NCBI RefSeq assembly: GCF_009258225.1
Contig: NZ_CP043617.1
Span: 1,178,001 to 1,242,000, forward strand
Length of the DNA: 64,000 nt
Source of the DNA: Sulfurimonas lithotrophica
GTDB lineage: Bacteria > Campylobacterota > Campylobacteria > Campylobacterales > Sulfurimonadaceae
Direction: 5' to 3'
Positions 9,110 through 20,162 of this stretch are shown piece by piece. Position numbers and translations under genes: made by a program. How positions within the stretch are numbered: position 1 is the first letter of the stretch; every line of letters starts with the position of its first letter. Under the pieces are notes generated by a model. That model was not told the origin of the DNA. It ran no database searches and worked only from the letters and a program-made list of their open reading frames with translations.

Positions 9110-10054
9110 TCATTTGGTAGCACGTTTTATATTGCTTAAATGTGTAGAATAGTTACATGAGAAATCATGCTCACCGCTCTTTGATTTCATAAAATATAGA
9201 TAATCTGTTTTTGCCGGAAATACTGCGGCCTTTATAGCTTCAAAACCTACATTACAGACTGGAATATCGGGTATGCCGTGGTTTTTATAGGTATTATACA
9301 AGCTGTTGTCTTCGCGAATTCGCTTAGGCGTAATTCTAATATGAGAATATTTTCCATAGTTTAAAGTACCATCCATTTGCAGTTTCATACCTTTTTTAAT
9401 TCTATTATAAATCACTGATGCTACCAACGGCATCTCTTGATTATTTGCCGATTCTTTTTGAATCACTGAAGCAACTGCTACAAAATGAAACCATTTTTTT
9501 TCATTATAGGTACCGAAAAGCTTATAAGATAGTTTTTTCATTTGCTTTTTTGACTCGAAAAGAAGTAATTTTATAAGCATCTCTTCATTTATTCCGATAG
9601 GTATTTTATATGTATCTGGAACAAATGCACCCTCCTCTATCGGTGTGTATTTTTCATACACCTGTTGAAGCTTCCCTCTATTAAGTTTAAGGTTTGTCGA
9701 GAGTTGATTTAAAAATATATATGTTGTTTCCCCCGGTATCAATGTTACGCTAGTCAGTGCCGCTTTTGCTTTTGTTAGTCTATATAAAAAATCTGCTCTT
9801 GTTAAACTTTGCACTCCAATATCAATCCAGCCGCTTTGAGGCGAACCTATTACTCTTAGTAATAGAGAGTCAAGTTTAGATAAATCATAATTATTTCCCG
9901 ACAAATGTGTTATAATCTTATTTATTGAACCATTTGGAATATAGATAATTTTTTTTGACTTGATTGGCTGATTTAGGTAATAAATGAAAGATAAACTTAT
10001 AATTAATAGTATCTCAAAACTATATTTTAGTATTGTTAGCTTTTTTATATTCAT
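9110..10054 (-). CDS. mltG: endolytic murein transglycosylase MltG (YceG-like)
   Basis: Inner-membrane lytic transglycosylase that cuts nascent glycan strands and helps terminate peptidoglycan polymerisation. It has 314 residues, with one N-terminal membrane segment (about 8-26) and then a periplasmic YceG domain. Conserved pieces include VIQKESANNQEMPLVASVIYNRI (catalytic Glu in QKES), KLQMDGTLNYG and YNTYKNHGIPDIPVCN. The start overlaps the start of the divergent AsmA-like gene by 71 bases. No internal ATG/GTG/TTG would preserve the membrane anchor, so the overlap appears real. Confidence 0.9.
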   Translation of the reverse strand: MNIKKLTILKYSFEILLIISLSFIYYLNQPIKSKKIIYIPNGSINKIITHLSGNNYDLSKLDSLLLRVIGSPQSGWIDIGVQSLTRADFLYRLTKAKAALTSVTLIPGETTYIFLNQLSTNLKLNRGKLQQVYEKYTPIEEGAFVPDTYKIPIGINEEMLIKLLLFESKKQMKKLSYKLFGTYNEKKWFHFVAVASVIQKESANNQEMPLVASVIYNRIKKGMKLQMDGTLNYGKYSHIRITPKRIREDNSLYNTYKNHGIPDIPVCNVGFEAIKAAVFPAKTDYLYFMKSKSGEHDFSCNYSTHLSNIKRATK

Positions 10055-13000
10055 TTTATTAACACTTTCTGCAACATATTTACTTTTAAGTTCCGGAGTT
10101 TATCTTAAAAATATTAATTTTAATTCTGTAAGCATAAACAAATTATACATAAAATGGAATGAAAAATTAAATATTCATATACAAGAAATAAATATTTCGG
10201 CTAATGATTCATCTTCAAAAACAGGTTTTTCAAAAACCGACCTTATTTCATATTTAAATAAAATTATTTTTTTGCCGGTGTTTACAGAATCTATCGTTGT
10301 TGAAGATATCAAATACAAAGATATCAAAGCTCATCTAAAATACACTGATGAAGACGGTGGCAATATAGAAATAAATTCAAAAAAACTAAATATTTCCACA
10401 AATATATATACGGGACAAAATTATATCAATGTGTCTATAGATAAATTTAAAAACTCCACAAAAGATATAAACTTAAGCGCTAATATAATACTAGATTCAA
10501 AAAGAAACAAACTTTTTCTTGATTCAAAAATAAACGTTGCAGATGATATATCCTTAAACTTTTTTGCAAGGTCTGATTCAAAAAGATTAGATTATGCTAT
10601 AAAATCAAATAAAACAATTCCAAGCACAAGTTACTTAGTCTCAATACTAAATATTGATCCCAGAGTTGTATATTGGGTAGATACTGCAATAAAAATGGAT
10701 GGATTAGACATCAAACAGGCTTTTGGTTTTATTGAATATGACAAAATGGATGAGGCACTTGAAAATTTTTATGCATACGGTACTGCTAATAATTTAGAAT
10801 ACACTTATGACCGGAAGCTTGACTCTATTAAAACAAAATATACGGAGCTGTTTTTTAAAGACGGCGTTCTTTTTATACTGCCCAATGAATCCAAAACTTA
10901 TAATTTTAACTTGGATGCGAGCTGGCTTAGAATAGATTTTACAAAACCAAAAGAGATACTTACACTGCATCTGCTTTTTGACGGTATTGTAAACAAGGAT
11001 TTAAAAAATCTTTTAGAACGCTACAAGATAAAACTACCTTTTATCCAAAATAGCGGTTATATGGATACAAATTTAATCCTAGAAATAAATTTGCAATCAC
11101 TGGACGTAGATGCCAAAGGTGAGTTCTACACAGATAATGCAAATTTTAACTACCTAGGTCTTAATCTTGACCTAAAAGACACTCTTGTAAAACTTCATAA
11201 TTTTGATGTAAGAATACCTAAAATGTCTGCAAAATATAAAGATATCGCAGATGCGGACGTAAACGCAGTTTTGGATTTAAAAAACTCTCTAGGCTTTATA
11301 GATTTTGATTTTAAAAAGATATTTTTCGGTGACGCATTAAAATTAAATACAAAAGAAAATCCACTAAACGTAAAATACCTTATATCTCCAAAACAAGATA
11401 AAATCGAATTAGATAGTTCAAAATGGCTTTTTAATAAACAAAATATGAATATTGAAGCCATTAGCATCCCTTTTGATTTGAAAAATCTAACAGCAGATAT
11501 TCCAACATCCGAATTATCTATAAACGATATGCTGACTGCATATATTTCAGGCAAAGTAAATCTAAAAAAGCTTAAGTTTGATTTAGAGGCAGATTTAGTG
11601 AAATTCAAATACAAGAATATCAAATTAGCTCAAGCAGATGCACATCTAAAAGCTATTTATGAAAATAAAAAACTTACTCTTACATCCATAGAACCTATAA
11701 ATTTAGACGCAAGCAAACAAGACGTTAAACTTGAAAAACTAAAAGTTATATATCACGATAATTTAGTAGATGCAAAAAGCTCAAATACAGAAATAAAAAA
11801 TCTTTTAAACACAGGTTTTAATTTAAGATACTCTTTTAAAAACAAAAGTGGCTATTTAAATCTTAATAAATTAAATTTTAATAATGACGCTCTTGGTAAA
11901 ATATTTAAAAAAAATAATAATGTTGAGTTTAAAATAAGATCTACAAATGAACAATTTGTAGTTAACTCAAAAGAATTAAAAGTATCTGCATTTATTACAC
12001 CCCAGCAATGGGTACTGGCTTTTAACTCCTTAAATAAATTAATGCCTTATTCTCCTTTTTTACAAAAATACCAGATAGATAACGGAAATTTTTCTATCTA
12101 CAAAAGGGAGAGTGAAGAAAATATTAAATTTTTAGCAAAAGTTGATTATAAACATACCCTATTGCATCTAGGCGGAAAAAATATTTCAAACTATACAATC
12201 AAAGGTGAAATAGATAACAGCAATAATACTTCCTATATGGAGATAAACGACAAAGTTAATGTTAACGTCGCAAACGACATTATCGCAATTAAAGGGAGCA
12301 ATGTAGGAATCAACCTAAATAAAACAGTAGATTTAATAAATGAAATAAGCTCCACAAACCAAAAACCTTCAAAGTCTCATATATCATTATCTTTTGACAA
12401 CTCTTATATATATTTGAGTGATCAAAGACGTGTTATAGCAGACAGCATGGAACTTCAATATTTAAATGAAATAGTTACTGCTCAAATAAAATATAAAGAT
12501 GCAGAAGCAGGTTTTAAATATAAAAAAAGAAAATTCCATTTATACGGTTCCGGTTTTAACAGTTTATTTATGGAAAACCTTTTTGCACTCTCAAAATTTA
12601 AAGGCGGTTCACTAGATTTTTCAATAAAGGGAGATATAGACGAGTTTGGCGGGGTTATATACATCAAAGACACTACTATTAAAAAATTTAGACTTTTAAA
12701 TAATATTCTTGCTTTTGTAAATACCGTACCGTCTTTGGTAACATTTTCTCTTCCCTCATATAACACAAGGGGTCTTCACACTAAATCAGCATATATGAAA
12801 TTTTCATATAAAAACCATATTTATGATATTAGCGATATATATCTTGATTCTAAAGAACTAGATATATTGGGTCACGGAAAAACAAACATTAAAAACGATT
12901 CTATAGATATGGAACTGAATTTAAAAACCGATTTAGCTAGTGAAGCCTCGAAGATACCGCTTGTCGGATATATACTTTTTGATAAAGACAGCATATCGAC

Positions 13001-13127
13001 TACTGTTAAATTAGACGGAAAATTAAGTGACCCAAATATTAAATCGATGCTGCCAAAAGAGATAATAGTAGCACCGATAAATATAATAAAAAGAACTCTT
13101 CTGTTACCTTTTAATATATTTAATTAA
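9984..13127 (+). CDS. large AsmA-like / DUF3971-type envelope protein
   Basis: A 1047-residue protein with one N-terminal membrane segment (about 15-37) and then a long periplasmic region rich in alternating beta-strand patterns, Lys and Asn. The C-terminal part (about 840-1040: GGSLDFSIKGDIDEFGG, then LGHGKTNIKNDSIDMELNLKT and ISTTVKLDGKLSDPN) resembles the AsmA C-terminal region of YhdP/TamB-like proteins. Such proteins are thought to bridge the periplasm and move phospholipids. Start ATG at 9984 overlaps mltG head to head. Its stop is one base from the convergent permease gene. Function is by family analogy only. Confidence 0.75.
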   Translation: MKDKLIINSISKLYFSIVSFFIFILLTLSATYLLLSSGVYLKNINFNSVSINKLYIKWNEKLNIHIQEINISANDSSSKTGFSKTDLISYLNKIIFLPVFTESIVVEDIKYKDIKAHLKYTDEDGGNIEINSKKLNISTNIYTGQNYINVSIDKFKNSTKDINLSANIILDSKRNKLFLDSKINVADDISLNFFARSDSKRLDYAIKSNKTIPSTSYLVSILNIDPRVVYWVDTAIKMDGLDIKQAFGFIEYDKMDEALENFYAYGTANNLEYTYDRKLDSIKTKYTELFFKDGVLFILPNESKTYNFNLDASWLRIDFTKPKEILTLHLLFDGIVNKDLKNLLERYKIKLPFIQNSGYMDTNLILEINLQSLDVDAKGEFYTDNANFNYLGLNLDLKDTLVKLHNFDVRIPKMSAKYKDIADADVNAVLDLKNSLGFIDFDFKKIFFGDALKLNTKENPLNVKYLISPKQDKIELDSSKWLFNKQNMNIEAISIPFDLKNLTADIPTSELSINDMLTAYISGKVNLKKLKFDLEADLVKFKYKNIKLAQADAHLKAIYENKKLTLTSIEPINLDASKQDVKLEKLKVIYHDNLVDAKSSNTEIKNLLNTGFNLRYSFKNKSGYLNLNKLNFNNDALGKIFKKNNNVEFKIRSTNEQFVVNSKELKVSAFITPQQWVLAFNSLNKLMPYSPFLQKYQIDNGNFSIYKRESEENIKFLAKVDYKHTLLHLGGKNISNYTIKGEIDNSNNTSYMEINDKVNVNVANDIIAIKGSNVGINLNKTVDLINEISSTNQKPSKSHISLSFDNSYIYLSDQRRVIADSMELQYLNEIVTAQIKYKDAEAGFKYKKRKFHLYGSGFNSLFMENLFALSKFKGGSLDFSIKGDIDEFGGVIYIKDTTIKKFRLLNNILAFVNTVPSLVTFSLPSYNTRGLHTKSAYMKFSYKNHIYDISDIYLDSKELDILGHGKTNIKNDSIDMELNLKTDLASEASKIPLVGYILFDKDSISTTVKLDGKLSDPNIKSMLPKEIIVAPINIIKRTLLLPFNIFN

Positions 13128-13128
13128 A

Positions 13129-14331
13129 CTATTCGTTTCTAAGAACTGTTAATATATCTACTTCACTGGCTTTTTTCGCAGGATAAAATGAAGATGCTAT
13201 AACAATAACAAAAGCTCCCGATATAATTAAAAGAAAATCTTTTAAACTTAGGTCAAGAGGTAAAGATGTCGTCGGATATACATCTTTAGGTAAAGAAACA
13301 ATGTCAAATGTCGATAGAATCCACATACCGCTTAATCCAAGCACTACACCTGCAAAAATCCCACTTATACCGATAACGATACCTAGATATAAAAATATCT
13401 TTTTAATTTCTGTTTTTGTAGCACCTAAAGACATAAGTAACGCTATATCGCTTCTTCTATTCATAACAGTCATAAGCAGTGATGAAATAATGTTTATGGC
13501 CGCTATAAGTATAATCAACATTAAAACTATAAATAAAGATACTTTTTCAAGCTCTAGTGCCGCAAAAAAGTTAACATTATCTTCCCACCAGCCTTTTATG
13601 GAAACATTTGGCGGCAATACTTTTTGAATCTTTTGAATATCTGAATGTGGGTCTGATGAAAAAATATGTATCCCGTCATACTGATTTGAAGGTATTCTCA
13701 AAAGTTTTTGCAAAGACTCAATCGTAGTATAGCTATATGCTTTATCGTAAGCACTAAGTCCAGAATCAAAAACCCCTTTAACTTTAAAACGTTTTATTCT
13801 AGGCGTTACGGACAACCCACCCGGTTCAGCACTCGTAAATATATACATAAGTTTATCATCTAAAAAGATATCAAACTCATCTTTTAAACTTTTTCCCACA
13901 AGGACATCAAACTTTCCAAAATTTGTGTCTTCTATAGCTTTTGCCAATATTTTATTAACTTTGGCTTCATCATTAAAATTTACGCCAAAAATATATCCAC
14001 CTTCCAGTTTCGCACCACTTCTGGTCATGACGGTTGACTGAACATAAGGACTAAACTCTAAGTTGGGAAACTTAGTTTCTAAATCTAAAAGAAGTTTTTC
14101 GTTTGTAGCGCCGTAAAATTTGGGTATAACAGTTAAAGGGTAGTTCATAACGGTAAGTTTTTTTCTAAACTCGTTATCAAAGCCGTTCATAAGCGACATG
14201 GCTATAATTAAAACCATTACACCCAAAGATATGCCTAAAAAAGCAAGCATAGCAGACAAAAAGATAAAAGGTTGATCCTTGTCAAACCTTAAAAATCTTT
14301 TTACCAAATATGGTATTAGTTTCTTTTTCAA
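13129..14331 (-). CDS. ABC transporter permease of the LolC/LolE (FtsX-like) family
   Basis: Inner-membrane permease of 400 residues with the LolC/E layout: a membrane segment at about 22-45, a large periplasmic domain at about 50-265, and three membrane segments at about 270-390. The N-terminal [36 protein letters not shown] is typical. It probably extracts lipoproteins for LolA, whose gene is about 2.8 kb away. The start is TTG, sharing TTGA with the secA stop (4-base overlap). Whether it is a LolC/E hybrid (LolF) or another exporter is not decided; no ATPase gene is adjacent. Confidence 0.82.
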   Translation of the reverse strand: MKKKLIPYLVKRFLRFDKDQPFIFLSAMLAFLGISLGVMVLIIAMSLMNGFDNEFRKKLTVMNYPLTVIPKFYGATNEKLLLDLETKFPNLEFSPYVQSTVMTRSGAKLEGGYIFGVNFNDEAKVNKILAKAIEDTNFGKFDVLVGKSLKDEFDIFLDDKLMYIFTSAEPGGLSVTPRIKRFKVKGVFDSGLSAYDKAYSYTTIESLQKLLRIPSNQYDGIHIFSSDPHSDIQKIQKVLPPNVSIKGWWEDNVNFFAALELEKVSLFIVLMLIILIAAINIISSLLMTVMNRRSDIALLMSLGATKTEIKKIFLYLGIVIGISGIFAGVVLGLSGMWILSTFDIVSLPKDVYPTTSLPLDLSLKDFLLIISGAFVIVIASSFYPAKKASEVDILTVLRNE

Positions 14332-16916
14332 GATTCGGATGCACCGTTTCCAGCAAATACTCCCTTCTTAGGTCCACTTTTCCCGCAGCATTGCTTATAT
14401 TTTTTTCCGCTGCCGCATGGACACGGCTCGTTTCTTGCAGGTTTCTTTTTTGCAGAAGATTCTTCTTGAGTGCTTAATTGCATAGCTGCTTCATCTACTT
14501 TTCTTTGTAGTTCAAGCTGCTGGGCCATTCTTTTTGCTTCATCTTCGGCAGATTCCATTCTAAACTGAATAATCTGGAGAGTTTTAATAGTGTTAAACTT
14601 AATATCGTTGATAAGTTCACCAAAAAGGTTAAAGCTTTCTTTTTTGTATTCAACTAATGGGTCTTTTTGATTATATGCACGAAGTCTAATTCCTGTTTTC
14701 ATGTTATCCATTGCATAAAGGTGCTCACGCCATGCAGAATCTAACTCTTTTAAGTATAACTCACGTGCGACTTCACTTTGAATATCACGTTCCAACACGG
14801 ACATTTTTTCATCATATGATTTTTTTAGTTCGATATTTACTTTTTCAAAAAGATCTTCGTAGTCTAAATCACTAAGTATATTAGCTTCTATATCAAAGTT
14901 TATATCCTCTTTAATATGTTTAGTAAGCTTCTCAATATTAAAGTCTTCTTTTGCAGCACCTTCAAAAATATCTGAAATAAAAAGAATATTTTGGACATAA
15001 TCAGCCCTTATTTCATTAACTTTTTCAAAAATATCAAATTCAGGGTTAAGAAGTTGGTTTCTAAATTTATAAACTATTTTTCTTTGTTCATTTGCAACAT
15101 CATCATATTCAACAATTTGTTTACGACCTTCATAGTGCATATTTTCAACTTTTTTCTGAGCTTTTTCAACTGCACGAGTAACCATTTTAGACTCTATATA
15201 TTCGCCGTCTTCAACACCTAGTCTTTCCATAATGGATTTAATCTTATCGCTTCCGAAAATACGAAGAAGATTATCTTCTAAAGATAGATAAAACTGTGTA
15301 GTACCCGCATCACCCTGACGACCAGAACGTCCACGAAGTTGATTGTCTATACGTCTATTTTCGTGTCTTTCCGTACCGATAATATATAGTCCGCCGAGAG
15401 CTTTTATTTCTTCACTCACTTTAATATCAACACCGCGACCCGCCATATTTGTAGCAATTGTTACGGCACCTTTGGCACCTGCTTTTTTGATTATCTCACC
15501 TTCTTGTTCATGGTTTTTAGCATTTAAAACCGTATGAGCTACTTTTTCTTTTTTTAGTATGCTATGCAAGACTTCAGATTTTTCGATAGATGCAGTACCG
15601 ATCAACACCGGTTGACCGGTTTTTTGTAGCTCTTTTATTTTTTTAATAACAGATGCAAACTTCTCATTTTCAGTTTTATATATTAAATCATTTAAATCCT
15701 GACGAGATATAGGTATATTTGTAGGTATAGATACAACGTCAAGGTTATATATTTGAGAGAATTCCGTAGCTTCAGTTTCGGCGGTACCCGTCATTCCAGA
15801 TAGCTTATTGTACATTCTAAAATAGTTTTGGAAAGTAATATCTGCCAGTGTTTGAGTTTCTTCTTTGATTTCAACACCCTCTTTAGCTTCTAATGCCTGA
15901 TGCAAACCTTCGGAAAAACGACGACCTTCACTTAAACGACCGGTAAATTCATCTACAATAACAACTTCGCCGTCGTTTACAACATAATCGACATCTTTTT
16001 CAAATAAGTAGTTGGCTTTTAGTGCCTGATCTAGTGCATGAGGCAGTGAAGCGTTTTCCGCAGAGTATAGGTTTTCAACTTTAAATAACTCTTCTGCTTT
16101 TGTTATACCCTCTTCTGTTATAAGGATAACTTTGTCTTTTTCATCAACCGTAAAATGTTCATCTTTTATTAGTTTTAAGGCAATGCCGTTTGCGTCATGA
16201 TAATCTTGCATGGTCTTATTAACAGGACCAGATATTATCAAAGGCGTCCTTGCTTCATCAATCAAAATAGAATCCACTTCATCGACTATAACAAAGTTAT
16301 GTCCTCTTTTTTGAACCATTTGTTCTATTGAATAACTCATATTATCGCGTAAATAATCAAAACCAAACTCATTATTTGTACCGTATGTAATATCAGCGTC
16401 ATATGCTTTACTTTTGATTTCAGGGTCATGCATATCTTCTAAAATAATACCGACGCTAAAACCTAAAAATTCATACAGTGCACCCATTTCTGTACCGTCA
16501 CGTTTCGCCAAGTAGTCATTTACGGTAACTAAATGTACGCCTTTACCGGTCATAGCATTTAAAACAATGGCAAGTGTTGCGACAAGTGTCTTACCTTCAC
16601 CGGTTTTCATCTCGGCAATTCTGCCTTCATGAAGAACCATACCGCCTATTAGTTGAACATCAAAATGACGCATACCAAGAGTTCTAATACTTGCCTCTCT
16701 TGTAATTGCAAATGAATCAACTAAAACATCATCTAAAGTTTTCTCATTGTTTTGTATGCTTTGCTTTAACTCGTTAAAACTATTTTTTAATTCATCATCA
16801 CTTAATTCTTTATATTTACTCTCTAAAGAGTTTATAGCTTCTACTCTTTTTTTATATTTTTTTAATTCGCGATCATTAGAAGTTCCAAAAATCTTACCCA
16901 TAAATGCTTGTAGCAT
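14328..16916 (-). CDS. secA: preprotein translocase ATPase SecA
   Basis: Motor ATPase of the Sec pathway, 862 residues from the preferred start. Walker A is in [12 protein letters not shown] (about 105-115), the DEAD-box-like motif in [18 protein letters not shown], and [10 protein letters not shown] is the helicase motif VI. The C-terminal zinc/SecB-type tail reads [14 protein letters not shown]. An upstream TTG at 16922 exists, but the AAGG site abuts it; the ATG at 16916 has six-base spacing and gives [18 protein letters not shown]. It is transcribed ahead of the LolC/E-like permease. Confidence 0.97.
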   Translation of the reverse strand: MLQAFMGKIFGTSNDRELKKYKKRVEAINSLESKYKELSDDELKNSFNELKQSIQNNEKTLDDVLVDSFAITREASIRTLGMRHFDVQLIGGMVLHEGRIAEMKTGEGKTLVATLAIVLNAMTGKGVHLVTVNDYLAKRDGTEMGALYEFLGFSVGIILEDMHDPEIKSKAYDADITYGTNNEFGFDYLRDNMSYSIEQMVQKRGHNFVIVDEVDSILIDEARTPLIISGPVNKTMQDYHDANGIALKLIKDEHFTVDEKDKVILITEEGITKAEELFKVENLYSAENASLPHALDQALKANYLFEKDVDYVVNDGEVVIVDEFTGRLSEGRRFSEGLHQALEAKEGVEIKEETQTLADITFQNYFRMYNKLSGMTGTAETEATEFSQIYNLDVVSIPTNIPISRQDLNDLIYKTENEKFASVIKKIKELQKTGQPVLIGTASIEKSEVLHSILKKEKVAHTVLNAKNHEQEGEIIKKAGAKGAVTIATNMAGRGVDIKVSEEIKALGGLYIIGTERHENRRIDNQLRGRSGRQGDAGTTQFYLSLEDNLLRIFGSDKIKSIMERLGVEDGEYIESKMVTRAVEKAQKKVENMHYEGRKQIVEYDDVANEQRKIVYKFRNQLLNPEFDIFEKVNEIRADYVQNILFISDIFEGAAKEDFNIEKLTKHIKEDINFDIEANILSDLDYEDLFEKVNIELKKSYDEKMSVLERDIQSEVARELYLKELDSAWREHLYAMDNMKTGIRLRAYNQKDPLVEYKKESFNLFGELINDIKFNTIKTLQIIQFRMESAEDEAKRMAQQLELQRKVDEAAMQLSTQEESSAKKKPARNEPCPCGSGKKYKQCCGKSGPKKGVFAGNGASES

Positions 16917-16948
16917 CTCCAACCTTATGAAAAGCTACTATATAGTAA

Positions 16949-16954
16949 ATTATA
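16949..16954 (-). promoter_or_regulatory. -10 box of secA
   Basis: TATAAT on the minus strand about 33 bases upstream of the secA ATG. A 12-base palindrome, TACTATATAGTA (16936-16947), lies between it and the gene, at the expected transcription start. Confidence 0.55.
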
Positions 16955-17066
16955 TAGTGCTAAGAAATTGTAATAATTTTATCATAGTAAAAATAATAAA
17001 AGGCATAAATGGAACAATATCATAATATTAGAGTCATATTAATTAATATGTAAATGATTACTTGTG

Positions 17067-17072
17067 TATAAT
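17067..17072 (+). promoter_or_regulatory. -10 box of lolA
   Basis: TATAAT preceded by TGTG, 20 bases upstream of the lolA ATG in the divergent secA/lolA gap. Confidence 0.6.
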
Positions 17073-17092
17073 TTTTCTAAAAAAGAGTCTAA

Positions 17093-17608
17093 ATGAAATT
17101 ATTTTTAACTATATTGTTTATCGCAGTTCATACATATGCATCTTTATCTGAAATAAATACTTTTGAAGCCGATTTTACGCAAAGTATTACGGATGAAAAA
17201 AATAAAGTATTAAAATATAATGGACATATAACTGCTTCTAAGCCAAAAAGTGCAACTTGGCAATATCACTACCCTATAGAGAAAAAAATATATATAAATA
17301 ATTTTGAAGCTACTATCGTTGAACCTGAAATAGAGCAAGTTATAATAAGAAGGATAGAGAGTGAGTTTGATTTTTTTCAATTAATCAAAAAAGCTAAAAA
17401 AATTAATGAAAACAGTTTTTTAACCGTTTATAATAACACCGAGTATATCATTAAAGTACAAAACAATTTAGTAGAGTCCATTTCTTTTTTAGATCAATTT
17501 GAAAATAAAGTTAAAATAGAATTTTCAAATCAGAAACAAAATCATAAGATAGATACAAGTGTCTTTACCCCTAAATATCCTATGGATTTTGATATTGTAA
17601 ACGATTAA
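17093..17608 (+). CDS. lolA: outer-membrane lipoprotein carrier protein LolA
   Basis: Periplasmic chaperone that ferries lipoproteins from the Lol exporter to the outer membrane. It has 171 residues with a signal peptide (MKLFLTILFIAVHTYAS). The mature start TFEADFTQSITDEKNKVLKYNGHI and the following PKSATWQYHYPIEKKIYINN match the LolA half-barrel pattern. It is divergent from secA. Its stop is interleaved with that of the convergent DUF3817 gene (shared TTAA). Confidence 0.88.
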   Translation: MKLFLTILFIAVHTYASLSEINTFEADFTQSITDEKNKVLKYNGHITASKPKSATWQYHYPIEKKIYINNFEATIVEPEIEQVIIRRIESEFDFFQLIKKAKKINENSFLTVYNNTEYIIKVQNNLVESISFLDQFENKVKIEFSNQKQNHKIDTSVFTPKYPMDFDIVND

Positions 17609-17907
17609 GATCTAACTTTAATTGCTATTGCGTCACGAAGGCTTTTATCTGTTACAAAAGTCCCAAATGGTACAAACGATGCTATAAATATTTTAATAGC
17701 CTCTTTTTTATCTATCTCTTTATCAACCAAGTTTTGCATCAAAAGCATTATCAAAGCTATAAATAAAACGCCATGAGCCATCCCGATAACTTTTACATAG
17801 GTAGGATCACCCCATACGTATTTTAAGGGCATCGCTATAAAAAGAAGAAGTAACCATGAAACACCTTCCGTTAGTGCCGTATATCTAAGTAAGTTTAGTT
17901 GATTCAT
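17605..17907 (-). CDS. DUF3817 integral membrane protein
   Basis: Small membrane protein of 100 residues with about three hydrophobic segments (roughly 8-30, 38-58 and 72-90). It has the DUF3817 pattern: N-terminal LRYTALTEGVSWLLLLFIAMPLKY, then VKVIGMAHGVLFIAL, then ASFVPFGTFVTDKSL. Molecular role is unknown. It is a single gene, convergent with lolA with a 4-base overlap, and has an extended -10 of its own. Confidence 0.8.
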   Translation of the reverse strand: MNQLNLLRYTALTEGVSWLLLLFIAMPLKYVWGDPTYVKVIGMAHGVLFIALIMLLMQNLVDKEIDKKEAIKIFIASFVPFGTFVTDKSLRDAIAIKVRS

Positions 17908-17934
17908 AAATAACCTTTAAGAAAAATTTGTTAA

Positions 17935-17943
17935 ATTTTAGCA
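17935..17943 (-). promoter_or_regulatory. extended -10 promoter of the DUF3817 gene
   Basis: TGCTAAAAT on the minus strand, 28 bases upstream of the DUF3817 start and downstream of the histidine-kinase gene's stop. Confidence 0.5.
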
Positions 17944-18005
17944 AAATATGGATAATATTTTATTTTTATTATAAATTACTTTTATATTTTAATAAAAGAA
18001 AAATT

Positions 18006-20162
18006 TTATAGATACTTTTCTAACACATTGATTAATTTACTTTTATTCGCAGGTTTTGTTAAATACTCATCCATTCCGATTTCTAAAAATCTTTCTCTAT
18101 CGCCTTTTAGTGCATTAGCAGTTAATGCAATAATAGGCGTATGCGGGAGATTTAGTTGTTTTTCAAGTTCTAAAATTTTTTTTGTAGCTTCCATTCCATT
18201 CATATTTGGCATATTCTCATCCATTAATATTGCATCGTATTTCGTTTTTCCACAATCACATATAATTTTAGGAAAACGCTCAATTGCTTCTAAACCGTTA
18301 TTTGCAATATCGAAAGTTAAACCAATTTTTTTCAAAATAACTTTCATAAACATTTGATTTGCTTTGTTGTCCTCAACCAGCAAAATATGCCCACTCAATT
18401 TCTTATGTGTTTGTATTATACCTTCTTGAGTTTGTGATTCTATCTCTTTAACAGGTATCGTAAAATAAAATTCACTGCCTTTACCGAGTTCACTTTTTAC
18501 TTTTAGTTCCCCGCCAAGAGCTTTTACAAGCCTAGAACTTATTGTTAAACCAAGTCCTGTTCCTCCATATTTTCTGGTAGTTGAGTTGTCTGCTTGTGTA
18601 AAAGGTTTGAAAATTGTTTTAATTTTCTTAGGATCAATACCTATTCCTTCATCCTTTATATTGACACTTAATTTTTCATCAATATATTTTACTTTAAAAC
18701 TAACCGTTTTATTTTCATCGGTAAACTTAAGAGCATTAGATAAAAGATTTGTAATAACCTGCTTTATTCTTAAAGAATCACTATTTATATGCTTAGGCAG
18801 ATTTTTATCAATATCAACTTTAAATATGAGATTTTTTTCTAATATTCTGGCTTTAAAGAGTTCAGATACAGATTCAAGTTCATCCAGAGGATTAAAAACT
18901 CTACTTTCAATATTAATTTGATTAGATTCTATTTTCGAAAAGTCTAAAATATCATTAATAATATCAAGTAAATTATAGCTTGAATTGCCAATTATATTCA
19001 AATACTTGAGTTTATCTTTATTTTCTTCATCCTCTTTCAAAAGGTCTATAAAACCCATTATCGCATTTAAAGGTGTTCTTATTTCATGACTCATGTTGGC
19101 TAAAAATTCAGACTTGGCGATATTTGCAGCTTGGGCTTTTTGCATAGCCCCTTTGTATTCATATGTTTTTTGCTCTATTATTTTTTGAGATACCTTTTCA
19201 GTTTCTTTTTCGTAGTATCTTAAGAGTAAAAATACGATTAATATAATTAACCCCGTCAAAACGAATGTTTTAAAAATATTTTTCCACTGTTCATTTACGA
19301 TATCCGTAATATCATAAGCAATCAAAATAGTTCCAAAAGAGGTGTTGTTAAAACTTGTCATCTTAAAAGTGCTGTTAATTAAATATATTCTACCCTCTTT
19401 TTCTACCTGAGAGATTTCTTTGTTTAAATCTATACTATCAAAAAAGGGTTCAAAAAATTCATTGAAATTAGGTGCTAAAAATCCTTTTTTTATAGGAGTT
19501 TTATTTAAATATGTATTTTTAATAAAGTTTTTTAAAAAATCTTTATTCAACAAAGACGTAGCATGGGCACTAGATGCTATTTTGTTAATATACTCAATAA
19601 AAAAGTTACTTGATATACCCATATCTAAAACACCGTAATGTACACCTTCGTATATTATCGGTATTGTAATCCTGTAAGGTATACTCATTTTACCGGCCTC
19701 AAAACCAAATAAATTTTTTTTAAGTTCATTAGCTTTTTTTATAATAGGTCTAACAACAGACAAATCATCATTATTCATCTCCGGTCTATGGGCTCTCAAT
19801 ACGACTATAGAATTCGTATCTGTTATAAGCATTGTTTTAACGAATTTATTCTCTTTTTGGATTTTATCGAACATAGGTATAAAATATTTCTTCAATAAAT
19901 CGATATTTTTATTTATAATACCCTCTTTTATTTCAGGTACACTCAACAAATTTTCTAATCTTTTTTCATATATATGTTCTATATCTTTAATCTTTTGTTT
20001 AAAAACTTTCCCTATAAGTTTTTGTTCATTTTTTATATTTTGTTCAAAATATCTTTGCATGACAAAATATTCAAAGTATATAAATAATGTAAGAATTACA
20101 ATTATAGATACCAAGACACCGTATTTTAATATGTTATTCTTTTTTTGATTCAAATTTCTCAC
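18006..20162 (-). CDS. hybrid sensor histidine kinase with periplasmic double-Cache-like domain
   Basis: Membrane sensor kinase of 718 residues. Membrane segments at about 13-34 and 296-316 flank a periplasmic domain whose block FGFEAGKMSIPYRITIPI...YGVLDMGIS resembles dCache_3-type sensors. Then come a HisKA domain (MSHEIRTPLNAIMG, phospho-acceptor His359), a HATPase domain (N-box, DEGIGID, GGTGLGLTIS) and a C-terminal receiver with acceptor Asp648 (AILMDENMPNMNG). No output or DNA-binding domain is present. The start overlaps the thioredoxin-like gene by 4 bases, so it ends a redox operon and probably senses a related signal. Ligand and partner are unknown. Confidence 0.9.
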   Translation of the reverse strand: MRNLNQKKNNILKYGVLVSIIVILTLFIYFEYFVMQRYFEQNIKNEQKLIGKVFKQKIKDIEHIYEKRLENLLSVPEIKEGIINKNIDLLKKYFIPMFDKIQKENKFVKTMLITDTNSIVVLRAHRPEMNNDDLSVVRPIIKKANELKKNLFGFEAGKMSIPYRITIPIIYEGVHYGVLDMGISSNFFIEYINKIASSAHATSLLNKDFLKNFIKNTYLNKTPIKKGFLAPNFNEFFEPFFDSIDLNKEISQVEKEGRIYLINSTFKMTSFNNTSFGTILIAYDITDIVNEQWKNIFKTFVLTGLIILIVFLLLRYYEKETEKVSQKIIEQKTYEYKGAMQKAQAANIAKSEFLANMSHEIRTPLNAIMGFIDLLKEDEENKDKLKYLNIIGNSSYNLLDIINDILDFSKIESNQINIESRVFNPLDELESVSELFKARILEKNLIFKVDIDKNLPKHINSDSLRIKQVITNLLSNALKFTDENKTVSFKVKYIDEKLSVNIKDEGIGIDPKKIKTIFKPFTQADNSTTRKYGGTGLGLTISSRLVKALGGELKVKSELGKGSEFYFTIPVKEIESQTQEGIIQTHKKLSGHILLVEDNKANQMFMKVILKKIGLTFDIANNGLEAIERFPKIICDCGKTKYDAILMDENMPNMNGMEATKKILELEKQLNLPHTPIIALTANALKGDRERFLEIGMDEYLTKPANKSKLINVLEKYL

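Noticed and set aside
11195-11623. 142-codon open frame opposite the AsmA-like gene
   Set aside because: Lies wholly inside a well-supported gene on the other strand, and its translation shows no family pattern.
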